Position numbers and translations under genes: made by a program. The notes under the pieces were generated by a model. That model was not told the origin of the DNA. It worked only from the letters and a program-made list of their open reading frames with translations, and did not search any database. Of a DNA stretch of 55,421 nt, positions 9,603 to 20,195 are shown piece by piece (positions within the stretch are counted from its first letter, which is position 1; each line of letters begins with the position of its first letter). Source of the DNA: Nocardiopsis sp. CNR-923 (GTDB lineage: Bacteria > Actinomycetota > Actinomycetes > Streptosporangiales > Streptosporangiaceae); contig NZ_MKKC01000081.1 of NCBI RefSeq assembly GCF_001942255.1, forward strand, positions 1 through 55,421, written 5' to 3'.

Positions 9603-10147
9603 TGGATCTGATGCCGTACGTCGACGAACTCCGCAGCCAGCTCCTGGTGGCCGCCGAAGCCGGGGACGAGGAGACCCGGGCCGTCGCCGAGCGCCTCAGC
9701 GCGGCGCTCGTCTCCGCTGCCCGGTTGACCCTGATGGACGCCTTGTCCGATGCCGCGGACGAGATCACCCGGGATCTCGCTCCCGGCTCGGTCGAGGTTC
9801 GACTGCGCGGACGCCAAACTGACTTCATCGTGACGTCACCCGACTTCGAGGACGTCGAGCAGGAGGGGGGTGATCGACTGCCGCCCCACCGGGGTGACGC
9901 CGCGCAGGACCCGGGGACGACCGCGGAGCGACTCCTGGCCGAGGCCGAGGACGGCGGCACGTCGCGGATCACTTTGCGCCTGCCCGACCGCCTCAAGCCG
10001 CGCGTCGAGGAGGCGGCCCGTGCCGAGGGGCTGTCGGTCAACGCCTGGCTCGTGCGCGCCGTGGCGGCGGCGCTCGACGGCGGGCGGCGTCGACCCGACG
10101 GCCGGGCACGCCAGATCGGCCGCGGCTACACCGGCTGGGTCCGCTGA
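9602..10147 (+). CDS. HicB-like ribbon-helix-helix DNA-binding protein
   Basis: 181 residues. The C-terminal part SRITLRLPDRLKPRVEEAARAEGLSVNAW... (~120-160) is a ribbon-helix-helix (Arc/HicB C-terminal) DNA-binding fold: beta strand ITLRLP then two helices with the GLSVNAWL turn. The N-terminal 100 residues are acidic and helical with no known domain. No HicA toxin is adjacent; instead DUF4097 and ABC-exporter genes follow, an association seen in streptomycete-like genomes, so it is probably the operon's repressor. The ATG overlaps an operator-like palindrome and no ribosome-binding site precedes it. Confidence 0.82.
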   Translation: MDLMPYVDELRSQLLVAAEAGDEETRAVAERLSAALVSAARLTLMDALSDAADEITRDLAPGSVEVRLRGRQTDFIVTSPDFEDVEQEGGDRLPPHRGDAAQDPGTTAERLLAEAEDGGTSRITLRLPDRLKPRVEEAARAEGLSVNAWLVRAVAAALDGGRRRPDGRARQIGRGYTGWVR

Positions 10148-10178
10148 CCCGACCGGGCCGCCCGACCTCCACCACCAC

Positions 10179-10223
10179 GTCTCCCACCAGGGGGGACGCC
10201 CACCAACGCCACGTCTGGGAGAC
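10179..10223 (+). promoter_or_regulatory. Inverted repeat that would sequester the DUF4097 ribosome site
   Basis: GTCTCCCA (10179-10186) is perfectly complementary to TGGGAGAC (10216-10223), and the latter contains the GGGAGA ribosome-binding site of the ATG at 10228. The 29-base loop is GC-rich. A hairpin here could throttle DUF4097 translation relative to the upstream regulator. Function inferred from geometry only. Confidence 0.4.
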
Positions 10224-10227
10224 AGCC

Positions 10228-11025
10228 ATGCCAACTTTCGACACACCCGAACCGATCACCGCGGCTCTCACCGTGGTGGCTGGAACCGTCCAGATCACCG
10301 CCGGAGACCGAGCCGAGACCACCGTCGAGGTCCGCCCGCGCGACACCGACAAGGACAGCGACGTGCGGGCCGCCGCACAGGTCGAGGTCGCCTACGCCGA
10401 CGGCCGCCTCGACGTGCGGGACCCCCAGCCCACGGGCCTGGGCCGCGTGATCGGACGCAAGGGCATGGTCGACGTCACCGTCGAACTGCCCGCGGGATCG
10501 CGGGTACGGGCCACGGGCGACTTCGGCGACCTGCGCTGCGAGGGACGCCTGGGACCGTCCGAGATCAAGTTCTCCAACGGCAACATCGCCGTGGACCGCG
10601 TCACCGGCGACGCCGAACTCACCACGGGGTACGGCTGGATCCGTGCGGCCGAGATCGGCGGCTCCGCCGTCGTCAAGTCCACCGGCGGAGGCCTCACCCT
10701 CGGCACGGTGGCCGGGGAGCTGCGGGCCAACTCCGCGCACGGCGACATCACCGTCGACCGGGCCCTGGCCTCCGTCACCGCGCGCACCACCCACGGCAGT
10801 ATCCGGCTCGGCCAGGTGGTCAGCGGCCGTGTCGACGTTGAGACCTCCTTCGGCGAACTGGAGATCGGCGTCGTCGAGGGCACCGCCGCCTGGTTGGACG
10901 CGGTGTCCAGGAAGGGCGTCGTGCGCAGCTCCCTGGAGGCCGCCGAGGAACCCGGCCCCACCGAGGAGACCGTCCAGATCCGCGCCCGCAGCGTCCACGG
11001 CGACGTCCTGATCCACCGGTCCTGA
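10228..11025 (+). CDS. DUF4097 family beta-helix-like protein
   Basis: 265 residues, no signal peptide and no membrane segment. Repeated short strands with GDI/GSI turns (LRANSAHGDITVDRAL, VTARTTHGSIRLGQV, VETSFGELEIGV, ARSVHGDVLIHRS) are typical of the DUF4097 putative adhesin/beta-helix fold. The family often sits in operons with transporters or anti-sigma factors; here it lies between an RHH regulator and an ABC exporter. Its biochemical role is unknown. Good ribosome site (GGGAGA) but inside a potential hairpin. Confidence 0.85.
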   Translation: MPTFDTPEPITAALTVVAGTVQITAGDRAETTVEVRPRDTDKDSDVRAAAQVEVAYADGRLDVRDPQPTGLGRVIGRKGMVDVTVELPAGSRVRATGDFGDLRCEGRLGPSEIKFSNGNIAVDRVTGDAELTTGYGWIRAAEIGGSAVVKSTGGGLTLGTVAGELRANSAHGDITVDRALASVTARTTHGSIRLGQVVSGRVDVETSFGELEIGVVEGTAAWLDAVSRKGVVRSSLEAAEEPGPTEETVQIRARSVHGDVLIHRS

Positions 11026-11048
11026 CCCGACACCACGGAGAGACAGAC

Positions 11049-12013
11049 ATGACCCAGCCCACCCCCAGCGCGGCCGTCACGGTGACGGGACTGCGCAAGT
11101 CCTACGGCGACCACACCGTTTTGGACGGCGTCGACCTGGACATTCCCGCCGGAACGATCTTCGCCCTCCTCGGACCCAACGGCGCCGGCAAGACCACCGT
11201 CGTCAAGATCCTCTCCACCCTGATCGGCGCGACGAGGGCCGCGCCCGGATCCTCGGCCACGACGTGGCGACCGAACCCGACGCGGTACGCGCCGCGATCG
11301 GCGTCACCGGGCAGTACTCGGCGGTGGACGGCCTGCTCACCGGCAGGGAGAACCTCATGCTCATGGCGAAGCTGAACCGCATGGGCCGGGCCGGCGCACG
11401 GCGCCGCACCACCGAACTGCTGGAGCTGTTCGACCTGGTCGACGCGGCCGCCAAGCCCGCCTCCACCTACTCCGGGGGCATGCGCCGCCGACTCGACCTG
11501 GCCATGACCCTGGTGGGCGAGCCGCGGCTGATCTTCCTGGACGAGCCGACCACCGGCCTGGACCCGCGCAGCCGCCGTGACATGTGGCGGATCATCCGCG
11601 AACTCGTCGCCGGAGGCGTCACGGTCCTGCTCACCACGCAGTACCTGGAGGAGGCCGACCAGCTCGCCGACCGGATCGCGGTCCTGGACCACGGCACGAT
11701 CGTGGCCGAGGGCACCGCGGCCGAACTCAAGCGCCGGATCCCCGGCGGGCACGTCCGCCTGCGCTTCACCGAGGCCCGCGCGCTGGAGTCTGCGGCTCAG
11801 GCCCTGGGCGGCGAGGCCGACCCCGACGCGTTGGCACTGGACGTGCCGGGCGGGGACGGGATCGCCTCGCTGCGCGCGCTCCTGGACCGCCTCGACTCCG
11901 CGTCGATCACCCCCGAGGAACTGTCGGTGCACACCCCGGGCCTCGACGACGTATTCCTCGCGCTCACGGGCCACCGCGGCGCAAACGACCACGCCCGGAA
12001 GGCGAACCGATGA
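11049..12013 (+). CDS. Drr-type ABC exporter ATP-binding protein (single-base frameshift)
   Basis: ATPase of a daunorubicin-resistance (DrrA)-like exporter. Walker A LLGPNGAGKTT (~37-47), signature YSGGMRRRLDLAM, Walker B RLIFLDEPTTGLDP and the H-loop region TVLLTTQYLEEADQLA are present, with the DrrA C-terminal extension. The frame breaks near 11231-11237: restoring one base gives LIGATDEGRARILGHDV and a 322-codon gene. The ATG overlaps nothing upstream but has GGAGAGA; its stop overlaps the permease start (ATGA). Drug specificity unknown. Confidence 0.92.
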
Positions 12014-12801
12014 CCGCCATCACCCACACCGTCAGCGACTCAGCCACGATGGTGGCCCGCCAACTCCGCCACATGCTGCGCTATCCGTCCATGACGCTGC
12101 TCCTGGTCGGGATGCCGATCTTCTTCCTGCTGCTGTTCGTGTACGTCTTCGGGGGCGCCATGGGCCCCGGAGCGGACGGCGCCGCCGCCAGCCGCGCCGA
12201 CTACCTCGACTACATCGCGCCCGGCGTCGTCCTGATCGCGGTGACGAGCGCGGCCCAGGGCACGGCCATCTCGGTGACCATGGACATGACCCAGGGCGTC
12301 GTCGCCCGGTTCCGCACCATGGACATCGCCCGGGTCTCGGTCCTGACCGGGCACGTCGTCGGAAGCCTGGTCCAGGCGATGCTGTGCGCGGGCGTGGTCG
12401 TCGCGGTCGCCCTGCTCATCGGCTACCGGCCCAGCGCGGGCCCGGCGGAGTGGCTGGCGGCCCTCGGCCTGCTGGCGCTGGTGTCGTTCGCGCTCACCTG
12501 GCTGTCGGTGGCACTCGGCCTGGTCGCCAAGACCGTCGAGTCGGCCAGCAACCTGCCCATGCCCCTGATGTTCCTGCCCTTCCTGGGCAGCGGCTTCGTG
12601 CCGACCGAGACCCTGCCGGCCGGGCTGCGCTGGTTCGCCGAGTACCAGCCGTTCACACCCGTCATGGACACCCTGCGCGGACTGCTGACGGGGACCGGGG
12701 TCGGCGACGCCTGGATCGCCGCCCTCGCCTGGTGCGTCGGCATCGCCCTGGTCTCCCGCCTCTGGGCCGGGAAGCTCTACGACCGCGACCCGTCGGTCTA
12801 G
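12010..12801 (+). CDS. Drr-type ABC exporter permease
   Basis: 263-residue ABC-2 membrane protein (DrrB-like). Six hydrophobic segments start at SMTLLLVGMPIFFLLLFVYVF (~26) and end ALAWCVGIALVSRLW. The conserved ABC-2 loop LPFLGSGFVPTETLP followed by YQPFTPVMDTLRG is clear. It pairs with the ATPase immediately upstream through an ATGA overlap. The cargo is probably a hydrophobic compound; nothing identifies it. Last gene of the operon before a strong terminator stem. Confidence 0.92.
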   Translation: MTAITHTVSDSATMVARQLRHMLRYPSMTLLLVGMPIFFLLLFVYVFGGAMGPGADGAAASRADYLDYIAPGVVLIAVTSAAQGTAISVTMDMTQGVVARFRTMDIARVSVLTGHVVGSLVQAMLCAGVVVAVALLIGYRPSAGPAEWLAALGLLALVSFALTWLSVALGLVAKTVESASNLPMPLMFLPFLGSGFVPTETLPAGLRWFAEYQPFTPVMDTLRGLLTGTGVGDAWIAALAWCVGIALVSRLWAGKLYDRDPSV

Positions 12802-12817
12802 GCGGGGAGGCGGTGGC

Positions 12818-12862
12818 GCTCCGGTGGGCGGTCGTCGGCGATCGGCGACCGCCCACCGGAGC
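12818..12862 (+). terminator. 17-bp perfect terminator stem
   Basis: Arms 12818-12834 (GCTCCGGTGGGCGGTCG) and 12846-12862 are perfectly complementary, with an 11-base loop, 17 bases after the permease stop. No T-run. It ends the 9602-12801 operon. The remainder of the 418-base gap to 13219 has TCGGTCGTCGG direct repeats near 12869-12895 and a promoter. Confidence 0.8.
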
Positions 12863-13076
12863 GCGCGCGTCGGTCGTCGGCGTCGGTCGTCGGGCAGGGG
12901 CACGGCGGCGCCGGGGGCCGGTCGCGTGAGAGCACGAGAGCGACATAACGCCCCTCGATCAACAGATGCCTCACAAGTACACAACGTTCACGTGAACCGA
13001 CCGGAGATTTCGGGAGTCCTACTGACGAACCCGTCAGACCCCCGCACACGGCACTTCCGGGACTCCGGACCACGTA

Positions 13077-13106
13077 TTGACGCACCTGTGCGAACCCTGG
13101 TAGACA
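13077..13106 (+). promoter_or_regulatory. Sigma70-like promoter for the FN3 gene
   Basis: TTGACG (13077-13082), 18-base spacer, TAGACA (13101-13106). Transcription would begin about 105 bases before the ATG at 13220. Matched by eye to the vegetative consensus. Confidence 0.5.
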
Positions 13107-13219
13107 ACTCACGCCCCTGCCCTCCACCGGCCCCTGCCCCCGCCGGCGCGCCGCGAGGCGCTGAGAGTGTCCTCTCCGTCGACGGCCCTGAACGAGCCAC
13201 TCGCCCAAGGGAGCCCAGA

Positions 13220-15503
13220 ATGGTGGATCAACCCACCACCCCCGTGTCGGATCCCACTCCACCTCGCCGCCGTTCCCCGCGCCGCGCGATCGCGGCGCTC
13301 GGACGCCGCGCCAAGGCCAGCTCCCCCGGACTGCTGGTCTCGGTGCTGGGCGCCGCGCTCCTGAGCACCGTCTTCGCGCCGGGGCCATGGGACGCGCCGA
13401 CGAGATGTCCGACGGCGCCGTGTGGCTCTGGAGCGGCCCCCTGGGAGAGGCCGTCCGCGTCAACGGAAACAACGCGCAGATCGATCTCGTCGCCGCGCTG
13501 CCCGAGTCCTCGGGCAGCCGGGTCAGGGTCAGCCAGAACGACGACTACCTGCTCCTGTTCGACCCCGTCAGCGGCCGGGTCACCTCCGTGGACCTGCGGG
13601 AGATGGGCTTCTCCGGCGTCCTCGACCTGGGCGCGGGCGGGGACTTCAGCCTGACGCTCGGCGAGGAGACCGCAGTGGTCATCGACCACGAGGGCGGCGA
13701 GGTCCGGGCGGTCGACCCCGCGACCCTCCAGCCCACGGGGCCCCTGCTGAGGATCCCGGCCCCGCTGGCGGGCGGCGCCTTCGACGACTCCGACACCCTC
13801 TGGCTCGGCGTGCCCACCCAGGGAACGGTCGTGGGGGTCACCGTCCAGGAGGGGGAGGCCACCATCGAGCAGACGGTGTCGGTGGCCGACCCGGGCGCCG
13901 ACATCGCCGTCACGGTCCTGGACGGCGGCGTGCTCACGGTCGACCGGACCGGGGAGACCATGGTGGCCGTCAACGGCCGCGGCGAACCCCGGGTCCTCAC
14001 CTCGCCGATCCCCCTGGAGGGAGCCGAGGTTCCGGAACGCACCCGAGGCGACCTGGCCGCCGTCACGCTGCCCGCGTCCGGCGAGATCGTCACCGTGCGG
14101 GACCCGGGCGGAGCGGGCCGGGTCGGGAGCTTCTCGACCGGCCGCGAGGGCGGCGGCGTCGCGGTCCCCTACGAGGGCCGCCTGTACGTCCCCTACGAGG
14201 ACGAGGCCACCGTGCGCGCCTTCGACGCCACCGGGAAGGAACTGAACCCGATCAGCCTGACCGGCGCCGAGGGACCCCTGGAACTGGAGACCCGCGAGGG
14301 GAACCTGTACATCAACGCACCCGACTCCGGGGTGGCGGCGGTCGTCGACCCCGAGGGCCAGGCCACCGTCATCGACAAGACCGCCCGGCCGCCCGGCACG
14401 GGGGAGGAGAACGAGGACGAGGAGGACCCCACTCCCAGGGATCCCCGACCGGGCGACGTCACGCCGCCCGCTCCGAACGCCCCCCGACCCGAGACGCCCG
14501 TCACCACGCGCCCGAGGCCCCAGCGGCACCCGACGCCCCCGAGGCCCCAGACGGCCCGGCGGCGCCAGACGGCCCGCCGTCTCCCACCCCGGAGCGGCCC
14601 GAGACACCCGCTCCCGACCCCGGCGAGACCGACCCCCCACGGGACGACCAGGACGACCAGGACGACGAGCCCGACCCCGGCGTGCCGCCGGGCGCCCCGG
14701 CACCCGTCACCGCCACGTCCGGGGACGGATCGGTCACCCTGAGCTGGCCCGAGGCCTACTCGCCCGACGCGCCGGTCGACAGGTACTCGATCACCTGGAC
14801 GGGCGGGTCGACCACCGTCCCCGGCACGGAGCTGGAGGCGCGGATCGACGGCCTGACCAACGGCACCGCCTACCGCTTCCGGGTGACGGCGACCAACGAG
14901 TTCGGCACCGGCCCGGCCGCACAGACCACGCAGGTCACTCCGAACGCGGCCACGCCCGGCGACCCCGCCGCCGTCACCGCGCAGGCCTCCGGCAACGACT
15001 CGGCGACCGTCACCTGGCAGGCCGCCGACAACGCCACCGACTACCTGGTCACCACCGCCAACACCGGCGGCGGGGCCGCGCCCAGCGACCGGACCTCCAC
15101 GGGCGCCTCGGTGGAGATCACCGGGCTGACCCCGGGACAGACCTACACCTTCACCGTCACCGCCCGGGGCCAAGGCGGTGTCGCGGGCGGGTCGGCCACC
15201 AGCGCCCCGCTCACCATGAACGCACTGACCGTCGGCGACCCGGGCAACGTCAGCCACTCCGTCAACGGCAACCAGGTCACGGTCACCTGGACCGCCGCGG
15301 AGAACGCGACCCAGTACCGGATCACGCCCGCGGGCGGCGGCGGAGCGAACCTGAGCCCGGTCACCGTCACGGGCACCTCGCACACGTTCACCCGGGGCGG
15401 CGGACGCTGCTACTCCTTCACCGTGCGGGCGATCGGCGCCGACGGCGCCGAGAGCGACGGTTCCGCGTCCAGTCCCAGTTCCTGCGTACAGGAGTTCAGC
15501 TGA
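13220..15503 (+). CDS. Membrane-anchored beta-propeller/FN3 surface protein (two frameshifts)
   Basis: 761 residues once one base is restored near 13380 and one near 14508. The N-terminus is cytoplasmic and basic (RRRSPRRAIAALGRR), followed by a signal-anchor (GLLVSVLGAALLSTVFA). Residues ~70-400 are repeated blades (VTSVDLREMGF, EVRAVDPATLQ, TVRAFDATGKE) resembling an NHL/PQQ-type propeller. A long Pro/Ala/Asp linker leads to three fibronectin type III domains (starts APVTATSGDGSVTLSWPEAY, AAVTAQASGNDSATVTW, GNVSHSVNGNQVTVTW). The last holds a cysteine pair (GGRCYSFTV, SPSSCVQEFS). Likely displayed outside the cell. It overlaps the next gene by one base (TGATG) and sits beside the MoxR-DUF58-transglutaminase module. 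Confidence 0.85.
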
Positions 15504-15988
15504 TGCCGACGACACACGACACCCGCGAGGAGGCGGCGGTGGCACCGAGGAAGTCTCGCGGACGCGTCTGGACGAGTGCGGTCGGCGCGGTCGCCGTCGC
15601 TGCGTCGGTCCTCGTCATGACCTCGGCCACAGTCGTCCAGGCGGCGGACCCGGCCGCGTTGTGCAACGGCGGCAACCCAGGTGGGGGCGGTACGTTCGGC
15701 CAGGTCAACAGTGCGGCGATCCCGGGCGGCGCAGGCACCCTGTACCTCTTCTACAACAACACCACCGGCTACAACTGCGCCGTGACCGTCAACACGGGCG
15801 TGGGCCCCACGTACGTGGACGTCGGCCTGCGCCAGACCGGCAACGACGGCACCGCGCGATGGGGCTCATCGGGGAACGGCCAGCACGCCGGGCCCGTCTA
15901 CGTCGCGGCGCGGGGCATCTGCGTGGACACGACAGGGGCCGTCGGCGACCAGTCCACGGCTCTGATCGGCACCAACTGCGGCACCTGA
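15503..15988 (+). CDS. Secreted SapA-like (spore-associated protein A) protein
   Basis: 161 residues. A signal peptide (basic SRGRVW, then VGAVAVAASVLVMTSATVVQAA) precedes a small cysteine-containing domain. GTLYLFYNNTTGYNCAVTV, HAGPVYVAARGICVDTTG and LIGTNCG match my knowledge of streptomycete spore-associated protein A (NxxNCVVTV, GPVYVxARGxCIDW). Four cysteines suggest two disulfides. The role of SapA proteins is not defined. Start coupled to the FN3 gene by TGATG, so the two are co-translated; converges on the kinase-like gene. Confidence 0.65.
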   Translation: MPTTHDTREEAAVAPRKSRGRVWTSAVGAVAVAASVLVMTSATVVQAADPAALCNGGNPGGGGTFGQVNSAAIPGGAGTLYLFYNNTTGYNCAVTVNTGVGPTYVDVGLRQTGNDGTARWGSSGNGQHAGPVYVAARGICVDTTGAVGDQSTALIGTNCGT

Positions 15989-16003
15989 CGCGGCGGGGAA
16001 GGG

Positions 16004-17850
16004 TCAGTTCCGGCCGGTGCACACCTCGTCGGAGTAGGCGACCTCGTCCACGCTGACGACCGCGATGACGGTGAAGCAGTAGTCCTCACCGGCGTCGAGC
16101 CCGTCCACCGCGGCCTCGGTCTCCCCGGGCGCCACGGCGGCGAGCGAGGCGGGGACGCTGCCGATCGGTCCTCCGACGACGTGGTGCGCCGCCTCCCCCT
16201 CGGTGTTGTCCTCCCAGGCCAGCACGACCGTGGCTCCGGAGTCCTCCAGTTCGACGCCGGTCGGCGCCGCCTCGGCGACCACGGAGGCCCGCGGCGCGTT
16301 CGACGCGTCGTCGGAGGGCGAGGTGGAGGGGTCGGCCACGGACGGACCGGTCTCAGCGCCGGACCGGAGGAGGACCACGACGCTTGCGGCCACGACGGCG
16401 AGCACCAAGGCCGCCCCCGCGACGGCGGCGTAGAGGGGCCACCGTCGACTCGGTGTCGGGGCCGCCCGCACGCGCGTCCGCGGCGGCTCCCACCCGGTGG
16501 GCGGGACGGGACGCCGGGCCCCGCCCGCGTCCCCGAACCCGGGTGAGCGCGGCGGCGGGGGCTCCTGCCTGGGCGAAGGGCCCGACCAGACGTCCAGCCC
16601 GGCCCAGGGGTCGTCGGCGGGTGCGGGCACGCGGTTCGGCGGCGACGACGGCCGGGGGGCGTGACCGCCCTGTGCCCCACGGGTCGCCCGGTCGCGGTCG
16701 GAGGGTCCGTCCTCGCTCCGGTCGGCCGCCGAGCCGGTGTCGGGGGCGTCCGCCCCGGCTACCCGGTGCGCGCCCTCGTCGGTCTCCCACCACGCGCGCG
16801 CCTCGGGCTCACCTGCGGCACCGACAGCCCCCGCGTCGGCCTCGGGCTCGGGAAGCGCCTCCGGTTCAGGCCCACCAACGGCGGCGGCCGGCCCGACAGG
16901 ACGCACCGGGCCGGACTCTGCCTCCCCGGAACGGCGGTCCCCACCCGCCTCCGAGGACTCCTCGGCCCCACCAGAGGCAGGGGCCCGCCCACCGGGGGAC
17001 GGCGATGCCGCCTCGCCGGGCACCACGTGCCCGACGTCGGCCGCACCGGGAGCGACCGCCTCGGCCAGTGCCTCGGCGAAACCGGCGGCGCTGGCGAACC
17101 GCTCGGACGGCTCCTTGGCCAGAGCGCGGCCCAGGCCGCCTCCAGGGCGGCGGGCACGTCCTCGCGGGGAAGCCGCGGCGGCGCCTCGCCGAGCACGCGC
17201 TCGCGGCACCGGAACGGGTCGTCCGACTCCGGGTCGTCGAAGGGCCCGTGCCCGGCCAGCAGCGTCCACAGGGTGGCCGCCAGCCGGTAGACGTCGGAGG
17301 CCGCCGAGTGCGGCTCGGCCCGCAGCGCCTCAGGAGGGGCGTGCCGCACGGCGTGCGCGTCGAGCCCCGTGGCGGGTGGAACCGCGTCGACGGGCAGGAC
17401 CGCGCCCGCGTCGGCGAGCACGGCGCCCCCGTCCACCGCCAACAGGTTGCCCGGCTCCACCCCGTGGTGCAGCAGCCCCAGGGCGTGCACGGCCCCCAGC
17501 GCCTCCGCGACGGCCACGCCCACGCCCACGACCTCGTCGACCGGCAGCGGCGAACGGCCGCGCAGGGCAGCCCCGTAGTCGCCGCCGTCGACGAGGGCCA
17601 TGGCCACGAAGGGCCGTCCCGACGTCGTGCGCCCGTCGCCGACCACCGGCACCGCTCCCGGCAGGCCGGACAGCTCGCGCAGCCGCGCGGCCTCGGCCGC
17701 GCCGTCCACGTCGCGCATCACCTTGACGGCGACCGGCTCCTCACCGCCGTCCGGCAATGCCCGGTAGACGGTCGAGGCCGAGCCGCGGTGCAGGACCTCC
17801 AACGAGTGGAATCCCGGCACCAGGCTGCCTCCGCGCGGCGCACCGCTCAC
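16004..17850 (-). CDS. Kinase-like FN3 membrane receptor, pseudokinase (frameshift)
   Basis: 615 residues after restoring one C near 17129 (EAAWARALAKEPSERF). Residues ~15-270 have the Ser/Thr kinase fold: PVAVKVM keeps the lysine and ASDVYRLAATLWTLLAG is helix F. The HRDxKxxN loop, however, reads HHGVEPGN: the catalytic Asp is Gly130 and the Lys is Glu. DFG reads DAG. A Pro/Glu-rich linker, one membrane helix (WPLYAAVAGAALVLAVVAA) and an external FN3-like domain (TVVLAWEDNTEGEAAHHVV ... YCFTVIAVVSV, C-terminal Cys) follow. GTG 17850 has GGGAGGGG. Last gene of the MoxR module; phosphotransfer is unlikely, so a sensing or scaffold role is inferred. Confidence 0.85.
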
Positions 17851-17905
17851 GAGGCCCCTCCCCTCTCCCCAGTCCCTAACCCCGGCGCACGGCCGCGGCG
17901 ACGAC

Positions 17906-20195
17906 TCACCGGTCCCGCCACAGCAGCGGCCGGGGGTCGAACCACCAGGCGAGTGCCCGCGCGCGGCCCCGGCTGAGCCGCAGCTCCCGCGTCTGGCGGC
18001 GGACTCCCTCGACGATGGACGACGCCTGCGCCTCGGTGACGGCCACGCCGGGGGAGAACGCGACGCGGTTGACCGCGCGGCCGAGCCATCCCAGGTCCAC
18101 CTCGGCCCACCCCCGGGCGCGCGCGGGCAGCAGGTCCGTGACCAGGGCCACCGTGTCGCTGACCGTGTTCCCCGGCGGCGGGGTGACCGAGCACAGGCGC
18201 AGGGCGTCGCGCAGCTCCCGCCACGCACCGAGGACGCGCCGGTCGGGGGTGCCCGACCGAAGGCGGCGCCGCCCCCGCAGCAGCCGCAGCACCGGAACCG
18301 CGAGCACGGCCGCGAGCGCGACGCCCACGATCGAGGCCGCCACCCACCACGGGGCCCGTGACTCCTCGCCGTCATCCTCCGCCGCGTCTGAGGGCTCGTC
18401 CCGCGGAGCCTCCCGGTCCCGGGTGTCCTCGGCCTCCTCCGGATCGGAGGTGTCCCGGGCCGTCTCCTGCGCGCGTCCGCGCCCTCCTCCCCGGGCGTCA
18501 CCGAGAACGGCGCCCATCCCACGCCCTCGAAGTAGACCTCGCCCCAGGCCACGGCGTCCCCCGTGCGGACCGTGTGCGTGCCGCGCCCCTCGTCCGTTCC
18601 CGGGCCGAAGCCGACTGCGACGCGGCTGGGCAGTCCGGCGGCCCGGGCCAGCATGGCGAAGGCGCTGGCGAACTGCTCGGAGGTGCCGCCGCCCCCGGGC
18701 TCCCCGGGTGCGGCGAGGACCGCGGCGACGTTCGCGTACCCGTGGCCCCCCGGGGTCTGGGGGTCGAAGGTGTGCGACTCGCGCACGTACTCCGCCAGGG
18801 CGGTGGCTCGCTGGTAGGGTGCCCCCTGGCTGGCGACCGCCGCGACCACCTCGTTGAGGATCGGCGGCGCGCCCTCCGGGAGTTCGCGGTAGGCGTCGAA
18901 GACCCCTCCCACGGGTGTGGTGGCCCTCTCCAGCTCGTCCGCCCGCCAGTCGGGGACCTCGCCGACGACCTGGTACGTGGTTCCGGCCACCGGACCGTCC
19001 ATGTTCACCACCGTGCCCGTGAACGCGTCGTATCCCGGTGACGGCAGGTCGATGCTCCGGGGGACGCCGACGACCGGCGCCCAACTGCCCGGCAGGTCCT
19101 CCCCCACGGCGATCTCCACACCCCTCTCGGCGGCGTGCGGCAGCGGCGGCACCGGCTCGGGCAACGCCTGGCCCGCGGCGCGGTAGCCCGCCTCGGGCAG
19201 CCAGGTGGTGCCGGTGAAGTCGGACATAGTGGCCCACCGGAGGCTGACGGGGTCGTCGGAGGTGACCGTGAGCAGCGGTTCGTCGGCGTCGGCGGCCCAC
19301 CCGGAGAGGTAGCCGAGCGGGTTGAGCGCCGCCTCGGGCGCATGGGCGGGGTCAGCGCCTCGCGCGGGTCCTCCGGTTCGGCGTCCCATCCGGCGAGCAG
19401 GAGCGGACCCGCGAACACCGCGGCGGCGGCCGTCAGCGTCGCGAGCGCCCCCGTGGCCACCGCGCGCGTCCACCGTGCGGGGGACGTCTCGCCGGGGGTG
19501 TCCACCTCGATGGTCAGTCCGGCCGGATCCGACGCGGCCCCCCGGCCGGCCTCGGACCGGGGGGCCGACATGACGACGGCCGCCGCGACCGTGAGCATGC
19601 CGATCGCGAGGAACCCGGGCGGCGCGACGGGTCCGTTGAGCACGGCCGCCCCGACCAACAGCAGCAGTCCCGGCAGCAGGGCGAGCGCCCGGCGGCGTCC
19701 GCACCAGGCGAGGGCGGAGGCGGCGGCGGTGAGCCAGGTCGCCAGGAGGGGCAGCGCCAGGGTGTCCACGTTCGCCGGGGTGGGCGCCGTGCTGGTGAGG
19801 ATCCGCGCCCCCGAGTGCAGGATCGCCTCCCCGGCCGACCGCCACACCCCGGTCCCCTCGCCGGGCAGCCACAGCGCGCACGCCGCCACGGCAGCCAGCG
19901 GCAGCGGCAGCCCGGCCAGGAGTGCGAGGGAGGCCGACACGCGCCGCCGCAGCAGAAGGGTCGCCACGACGCCGAGGAGGGCGCTGGAGACCACCACCGC
20001 GTAGACGTTCGCGGGCACCGCGTAGCCGGGGGCGATCACCACGCCGCCGGCGGCCGAGGCCAGGAACAGTCCCAGGACGGCGAGCGGTCCGACGCCGCCC
20101 GCCGGAGCCGGGCCCGGCCCGGGAGCGGAGCCCGTGGCGGGCCCGGCCGTCGGCCGCGTCTCCTCCCGGGCTCGCGGCGCGGTCACCGTGACCAT
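17906..20195 (-). CDS. Transglutaminase-like membrane protein lacking its catalytic triad (two frameshifts)
   Basis: 763 residues after restoring one base near 19335 (PPMRPEAALNPLGYLSGW) and one near 18476. Five to six N-terminal membrane helices, a large extracellular transglutaminase-core domain, one helix (VAASIVGVALAAVLAVPVL) and a cytoplasmic tail: the TgpA/DUF3488 architecture. The triad positions are all changed: GGTSEQFASAF has Ser506 for Cys, DAVAWGEVYF has Val549 for His, and WAPFSVTP has Ser565 for Asp; the spacings 43 and 16 fit the family. These codons lie well away from the frame breaks. It overlaps DUF58 by 13 bases. Probably a structural or binding domain. Confidence 0.88.

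Noticed and set aside
9602..10147. HicAB toxin-antitoxin pair
   Set aside because: Only a HicB-like RHH domain is present; no HicA-type dsRNA-binding toxin is adjacent.
11230..11270. Programmed frameshifting in the ABC ATPase (and other broken genes)
   Set aside because: No slippery heptamer or downstream structure common to the sites; the same one-base loss recurs in unrelated genes, favouring sequencing error.
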